From Discostella pseudostelligera (taxonomy: Eukaryota > Bacillariophyta > Thalassiosirophyceae > Thalassiosirales > Thalassiosiraceae), in contig JALLBK010000366.1 in NCBI GenBank assembly GCA_036940085.1, forward strand, positions 1 through 13,941: a stretch of DNA of 13,941 bases. The letters are read 5' to 3'. The position numbers and the translations under genes are program-made. The notes under the pieces are model-generated. The model had not been told where the DNA came from, did no database searches, and saw only the letters and a list, made by a program, of their open reading frames with translations. Positions 9,871 to 13,941 of the stretch are shown here, one piece after another; the stretch's first letter is position 1, and each line of letters begins with the position of its first letter.

Positions 9871-10297
9871 AGTCGAAGCCCAGCAGCGCGACGATGATGA
9901 TGATGATGACTTCGTGACATTCATACTACCGCTGTCAGTGTCAACGATTGTGGGGTTGGAATTGGTGCGACGGCGAACTGCGACGACCCATAAAATATCT
10001 TCATTGTTCATTGCGGTACTAGTGATTTTGGCGGGAAGAAGTGTGTGGCTAAAACTGGTGGCGAGATTTGGCGGGAAGACGGTGACGACATTTTGGCGGG
10101 AAGGGGCTGTGGCGTGGCGAAGTATTTGGAGAAATTCTGGCGGGAAAAAAGATCGATCCTCAGCAACAGCATCACACAACTACTCTAGATACTTGGATCG
10201 GCATCGGCATCGACCGCCCATGCCGACCACTCTGCATACTTACCACCCACCGACCACCGACGACAAAGCATGAACCATGAAAGACCCGTAGCACACT
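9871..10297. promoter_or_regulatory. Divergent promoter between DUF262 and GH79 genes
   Basis: If the DUF262 protein starts at Met104, this 427-bp interval separates two divergent genes. Four copies of a GGCGGGAA-centred motif lie near its middle, roughly 150-280 bp from both start codons. Small upstream ORFs precede the GH79 start. If the longer DUF262 ORF is real, 9871-10179 would be coding instead. Confidence 0.65.
10027..10146. promoter_or_regulatory. Cluster of four E2F/DP-like binding sites
   Basis: TTTGGCGGGAA occurs exactly at 10027-10037, 10067-10077 and 10092-10102. A variant, TCTGGCGGGAA, is at 10136-10146; its opposite strand gives TTTCCCGC, an exact match to the known E2F consensus TTTSSCGC. 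All four have the same orientation, with starts 40, 25 and 44 bp apart. E2F/DP complexes drive S-phase genes in animals, plants and algae. Read as the DUF262 N-terminal extension, the four copies fall in three reading frames (LPAK, FPPN, PSRQ, FPPE). The repetition is therefore at the DNA level. Confidence 0.75.
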
Positions 10298-10320
10298 ATG
10301 CTCTGCCGCTTTTTGCATGA
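10220..10320 (+). other. Cluster of three small upstream ORFs before GH79
   Basis: A 17-codon ORF (10220-10273) ends in ATGA, overlapping the start of a 16-codon ORF (10270-10320) that runs past the GH79 start at 10298. A 4-codon ORF lies at 10277-10291. All are out of frame with GH79. They matter only if transcription starts upstream of 10220, which cannot be told from the sequence. Confidence 0.4.
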
Positions 10321-12448
10321 ATGGCAATCCAGGCCAACAACGACATTACTGTTACTGGCTGTCTGTGTCTTTTTCTTCTTTGGCTTCTTCAGCGTCAATG
10401 ACAAATTTAATTACTTGGCGGTGGTACACAAGGAGGCTGAGATAGAAGATGTGCAACTAGTATTTGATGATTGGAATGCATCAACAACGACGACGTCACT
10501 ATCAGCACCATCATCGGCATATGTTGATCCGAAAATAGAGAGCAATGTGACGTCAATCAATGCAAGCACGTCCTCATCCTTGGGAGGTAGTACAAGTACT
10601 GAAGCACCAGCAGGCACCGACAAGCCCACAACAAATAATGCATCTGTACCAAACAACAACAGTAGCAGCAGCAACTCAATACCACAGACAACGCAGAATG
10701 GAAAAATTGAAGACAATAATCGCTTGTCGCAACCGCAAAAGGTTCAACAGCAGCAACAAAAGCAATCATCGACAATCAACCAAACCAAATCGTCAACAAT
10801 TTCCAAAACAAATCCTCCACCACATTATTTCATGGAAATATCTCTCTCCCACGACGACGACAACATCCAATCCTTGGGAGAATCAATACCTGAATACATA
10901 TCCACAACATTAGATTGGTGGTCAATAGGAACTGAAGGATGGGAGAATTCTTCCGTAATCAATGCTGATTTATTGCATCCGCAACTCATTGCGGCTGCGA
11001 GTGGATTACGTCCTTACATTCTTCGAATTGGTGGATCTCAGGCGGATGAAATATTGTACAATATGGAACCTTCTCTGGAGGGAAAGAACAGGAGAAGAAA
11101 TTCGAGCAGTAATGGCACAACCACTACCATCGACGATTTTGACATCAAGATTGCCAACGAATGTCGCAAACACCCTCAGAAATGTCTCACCAAAGATCGA
11201 TGGGATACAGTACTCAAATTTGCACAACAGACGGGTGCCCGAATAGTCTTTACCGTTGCATATGTCCGACATACTCGTGGGGAAAATAATGGCGAGGATC
11301 ATACGAAGAATGATGTACAAGATTGGGATTCGAGGAATGCCCGAAGGTTCTTGGAGTACACTTACACCAATAAGGATGGTGGGACTCTATTTGGATTTGA
11401 GTTGGGAAATGAATTACGGCATAAGAACAAGATATCGAATATAACACGTGTAGTCAATGCCTACAAGGAACTGGGAAGTATGGTGAATGAAATCTGGGGT
11501 GAGAATCCCAAGCCGAAACTACTAGGCCCAGCCTCGACTGGCGTTGGTGAAACATCCTATCTCCTCTCCCAAATCGGGCCACACATTCAGATAGCAAGCT
11601 ATCATAAGTATCACGGTGGCGGTAAGAACCCAGATCTACCATCTTATGCACAGCATCCATCCTTCTACCCTCATCCAATGAAATTGTCTGGGCCAGGAGA
11701 GGCAGTGAAAAAGTACGTGATGCCGGATGGCAATAGTAGCAAGAAGGCGCAGCTATGGATTGGAGAGGGTGCCATGGCCTACGATAGTGGCCTACACGGC
11801 CTCACGGATACATTCCATGGCTCTTTATGGTATGCGAATATCCTTGGAGCGTTAACAAAAACGAAGCCATTACCGCACAGTGTTTATTGTCGACAGTCGC
11901 TGTTAGGAGGTTACTATGAACTAATATCGCACAACACACTGATGCCTAACCCGGATTATTGGGTGGCATATCTCTGGAAGAAATTGGTGGGTCGAAAAGC
12001 AATCGGTCCTATTATCTCTCCTCAACGAAAAGATTCGGTTAAATTATCATCCTACCAAACATTTGGATGCTGCAAGCAGCCTGGTAGCGATGAGATCCTC
12101 ATCCACTCTTTCTGCGCCAAATCGACGACCAACACTAGTAGCGGTGATGTGGTTTTCATCGTGATTAACACATCAAAGTCCAAGGCAATGTACCTTAGTA
12201 TACCAATGAGCAAGAACAATCGAACCGAATACATACTTAGACCAAATGAAGCAGCGGGGCTAAAGTCTCGACAGGTCTTTCTCAACGGACAGCTGTTGTC
12301 AATCGATGCAAATACAACTAATGACTATGTCCTTCCTGATATACGTGAACTTGGAGTGCCACGTAGTCGAGGAGAGCAATTCCACATCCCTCCCATATCG
12401 ATTGCATTTATTGTCATTCATGAAACTGAAGTGGAAAAGTGCATGTAG
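10298..12448 (+). CDS. Glycoside hydrolase family 79 (heparanase-like), membrane-anchored
   Basis: A 716-residue single-exon protein. Residues 14-33 form a strongly hydrophobic segment after a basic N-terminus (R4, R12), so it is either a signal anchor (type II) or a signal peptide; it should enter the secretory pathway. Residues 60-172 are a Ser/Thr/Asn/Gln-rich linker with many N-glycosylation sequons and a Q run near 150-154. The catalytic domain begins near 176. TTLDWW (203-208) resembles the start of plant heparanases, and YILRIGGSQAD (240-250) follows. The putative acid/base Glu372 is in FGFELGNE and the nucleophile Glu490 is in LWIGEGAMAY. NPDYWVAYLWKKLVG (551-565) matches the family C-terminal region. 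GH79 enzymes are retaining endo- or exo-beta-glucuronidases. The substrate here is unknown, perhaps an anionic cell-wall or extracellular polysaccharide. The residues after GNE are LR, where human heparanase has PN. It is divergent from the DUF262 gene and convergent with DcpS. Confidence 0.9.
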   Translation: MLCRFLHEWQSRPTTTLLLLAVCVFFFFGFFSVNDKFNYLAVVHKEAEIEDVQLVFDDWNASTTTTSLSAPSSAYVDPKIESNVTSINASTSSSLGGSTSTEAPAGTDKPTTNNASVPNNNSSSSNSIPQTTQNGKIEDNNRLSQPQKVQQQQQKQSSTINQTKSSTISKTNPPPHYFMEISLSHDDDNIQSLGESIPEYISTTLDWWSIGTEGWENSSVINADLLHPQLIAAASGLRPYILRIGGSQADEILYNMEPSLEGKNRRRNSSSNGTTTTIDDFDIKIANECRKHPQKCLTKDRWDTVLKFAQQTGARIVFTVAYVRHTRGENNGEDHTKNDVQDWDSRNARRFLEYTYTNKDGGTLFGFELGNELRHKNKISNITRVVNAYKELGSMVNEIWGENPKPKLLGPASTGVGETSYLLSQIGPHIQIASYHKYHGGGKNPDLPSYAQHPSFYPHPMKLSGPGEAVKKYVMPDGNSSKKAQLWIGEGAMAYDSGLHGLTDTFHGSLWYANILGALTKTKPLPHSVYCRQSLLGGYYELISHNTLMPNPDYWVAYLWKKLVGRKAIGPIISPQRKDSVKLSSYQTFGCCKQPGSDEILIHSFCAKSTTNTSSGDVVFIVINTSKSKAMYLSIPMSKNNRTEYILRPNEAAGLKSRQVFLNGQLLSIDANTTNDYVLPDIRELGVPRSRGEQFHIPPISIAFIVIHETEVEKCM

Positions 12449-12593
12449 ACAATGTAATAATAGGGAGCTGTTAATGTACATTTATCACAAAATTATCTCA
12501 TACTCATCTCTACGACAAAAGTTGTCAAAGTATCGTTTCACTAGCATATACTCCAACTCTATATGCAATTACATCTAAGCTCCATGGTCATGC
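12449..12593. other. 145-bp convergent spacer between GH79 and DcpS
   Basis: The plus-strand GH79 gene and the minus-strand DcpS gene end towards each other here. The sequence is AT-rich, as expected for 3' UTRs. No gene or clear terminator structure was seen. Confidence 0.55.
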
Positions 12594-13871
12594 TCATTGA
12601 CTGTCATTCGACAAATCATAAGTCTCAATCAAATTTTGCAACGGTGTCCCCCTCTGCAACTTGTACGTTATGACACGCTTACAATAATAATCCGAATCCA
12701 TCTCCAAATTCTGTATAACATCCTGTAACAAATGACCACGTTCACAGGTAGTGCCGAATTCATTCTCAAGCCGAGTAAAGTGCACATGAAAATGATAAAA
12801 TTGAGGCAAATAATGCACAAAGACACGGATTTGATTGGATGATACACCATAGATGGAGTGGATGGCCGATAATCCCTCCGTCATCATGGAATGGAGCAAT
12901 GGTGCATGACGTCCTCGTAAGTCACGTAGACAGGATATACCATATTGCTTCACAATGCCTAAACAGTACAAATCGGACGTTGAGGGATGATTGTACCACT
13001 CCTCACGAGGGGTGGTGAGTGGAGGGGGATGCGTCCTCCATTTGGTGTCGATGTTCACAATGAAATCAGCATGGTTGACGAGCAGTCGTTCCTCTTCCTT
13101 TTTAACCTCAATAACATTTTGTATCCATGAAAGACATCCATTGTCAATCATGGATTGGATGTGTGGCTTAACGACTGAATTGTACAGTTCTGGTGTTTCA
13201 TGGATGAGAATGGAGCCGAGGGAGGGCATGGCACGAGAGATTTGGTGTGGGCTTGCGGGTGAGATGAGTTCTACGTCAAATGCGCCGTAGTTGGATATTG
13301 CCGCGCGAGTGATGGGGGATGATTTATGTTTCTTTTGCTCTTTTTCATTGCAGCCGTCATCATCAACTTTGGCGTCAATATTCGTAGTGCCCGGAGGGAG
13401 GCCCTGAGTTGTCTTTGGAGTAGCGGAGTAATAGCTATATTCGGCGCCGCTCTCACTCTTGAGCTCAAAAATGTAGCCTTGCAAAAAAGATAGAATGTCC
13501 TCGCTCGCTGATGGGTTGTGATTTTGATCAAGCAAATTGCGTTCCGGTGGCAACGACGACGATGATGCGCCGCGCTGTCTATCTTCGAGGGTGAGTACTG
13601 GATTACTGCCCAATAATAATTTGTGGAATGGCACGAGAGTGAGCTTGATCAGAGATGAGATTGACATCGCTGTTGTGGTTGGTTGGTCATTACTCTCATC
13701 GATGGTACTAACGACGGGATGCGTGATGAGCAATGTCGCATGCTGATCGGACACAGTGAGTGAATGGACTTTGCACCCCTCTTTCGACAGGATGTCGAGG
13801 GGGGTGGTGAGAGATGATGTTCCTTCCGCCGCCGCCGCCGCCGCCGCCGACGTTGTTGCCTGACTATTCAT
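12594..13871 (-). CDS. DCPS: Scavenger mRNA-decapping enzyme DcpS (HIT family), 425 aa
   Basis: The C-terminal half is a clear DcpS: IHETPELYNSVVKPHI (223-238), IDTKW (274-278), LGIVKQYGISCLRDLRG (304-320) and the HIT triad HYLPQFYHFHVHF (353-365), with H360, H362 and H364; H362 is the expected nucleophile. GHLLQDVIQNLE (379-390) and a C-terminal lid follow, as in the animal enzyme. DcpS hydrolyses the cap dinucleotide or capped short oligomers left after 3'-to-5' mRNA decay, releasing m7GMP. It acts in nucleus and cytosol, usually as a homodimer with a domain-swapped N-terminal part. The N-terminal domain (about 20-215) is longer than in the 337-residue human protein, through an Ala run (9-15, from a GCC repeat), Ser-rich loops (about 99-122) and an acidic/Lys-rich insertion (about 166-184). 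The start at 13871 is the first Met. No intron is needed. Confidence 0.95.
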   Translation of the reverse strand: MNSQATTSAAAAAAAEGTSSLTTPLDILSKEGCKVHSLTVSDQHATLLITHPVVSTIDESNDQPTTTAMSISSLIKLTLVPFHKLLLGSNPVLTLEDRQRGASSSSLPPERNLLDQNHNPSASEDILSFLQGYIFELKSESGAEYSYYSATPKTTQGLPPGTTNIDAKVDDDGCNEKEQKKHKSSPITRAAISNYGAFDVELISPASPHQISRAMPSLGSILIHETPELYNSVVKPHIQSMIDNGCLSWIQNVIEVKKEEERLLVNHADFIVNIDTKWRTHPPPLTTPREEWYNHPSTSDLYCLGIVKQYGISCLRDLRGRHAPLLHSMMTEGLSAIHSIYGVSSNQIRVFVHYLPQFYHFHVHFTRLENEFGTTCERGHLLQDVIQNLEMDSDYYCKRVITYKLQRGTPLQNLIETYDLSNDSQ

Positions 13872-13941
13872 CGGTGGTTATGTTGATGTTGTCTTCGTCT
13901 CTGGAACTACTTCGCTGATACCGACTGCCGACGAATCCGTA
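13872..13941. other. Upstream leader of DcpS at right edge
   Basis: Only 70 bp upstream of the DcpS start are present. No promoter motif or other gene can be recognised in it. Confidence 0.4.

Noticed and set aside
10012..10179. Start of the DUF262 protein at the first Met (10179)
   Set aside because: This would make the four E2F-like motifs coding, in three different frames, and would bury the signal peptide. It is kept as an alternative, since no transcript data are available.
9512..10273. 253-codon plus-strand ORF antisense to the DUF262 gene start
   Set aside because: It is Val/Asp-rich because it reads the triplet repeats of the opposite strand; it shows no domain, and the opposite strand carries recognisable motifs.
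10548..10555. TGACGTCA, a perfect CRE/bZIP palindrome
   Set aside because: It lies inside the GH79 coding sequence, in the Ser/Asn linker; one palindrome in coding DNA is not enough to call a regulatory site.

Overview
The window looks like nuclear DNA of a unicellular photosynthetic eukaryote, most likely a diatom (possibly a centric one; this is an inference, not a proof). The reasons are short GT-AG introns (84, 85, 97 and 443 bp), compact alternating gene orientation, protein families found across eukaryotes (cytochrome c, kinesin, PH-kinase, DcpS), long Ser/Thr/Asp low-complexity runs, and one N-terminus shaped like a diatom bipartite plastid presequence (signal peptide followed by a TTS|FSIP boundary). 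No bacterial operon, mobile element, CRISPR array, tRNA or rRNA was seen.

Layout, left to right: (1) the 5' end of a kinesin motor gene on the minus strand, running off the left edge; (2) a four-exon minus-strand gene for a 987-residue kinase with a PH domain followed by a CAMK-like Ser/Thr kinase domain; (3) a 990-bp divergent spacer with a helically phased 10-bp repeat; (4) mitochondrial cytochrome c on the plus strand, two exons split by a 443-bp intron; (5) a plus-strand DUF1499-like protein with a possible twin-arginine thylakoid signal; (6) a minus-strand DUF262 + DUF1524 protein, the eukaryotic counterpart of bacterial GmrSD/type IV restriction enzymes; (7) a divergent promoter holding four E2F-like sites; (8) a plus-strand GH79 heparanase-like glycosidase with an N-terminal signal anchor; (9) a minus-strand DcpS scavenger decapping enzyme.

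The most unusual part is 7222-10300. A GmrSD-type protein keeps the DUF262 NTPase-type motifs but has lost the signature histidine of its HNH-like DUF1524 part. It probably starts at an internal Met that gives a plastid-type presequence. It is divergently paired with GH79 across four copies of a TTTGGCGGGAA-type motif. The copies fall in three different reading frames of the longest ORF, so they look like DNA-level regulatory sites and not coding sequence. The pairing suggests S-phase or cell-cycle control of both genes. The other genes are ordinary housekeeping or signalling genes with no evident shared pathway. The kinase gene has an 84-bp in-frame, stop-free intron that would add a hydrophobic segment if retained.
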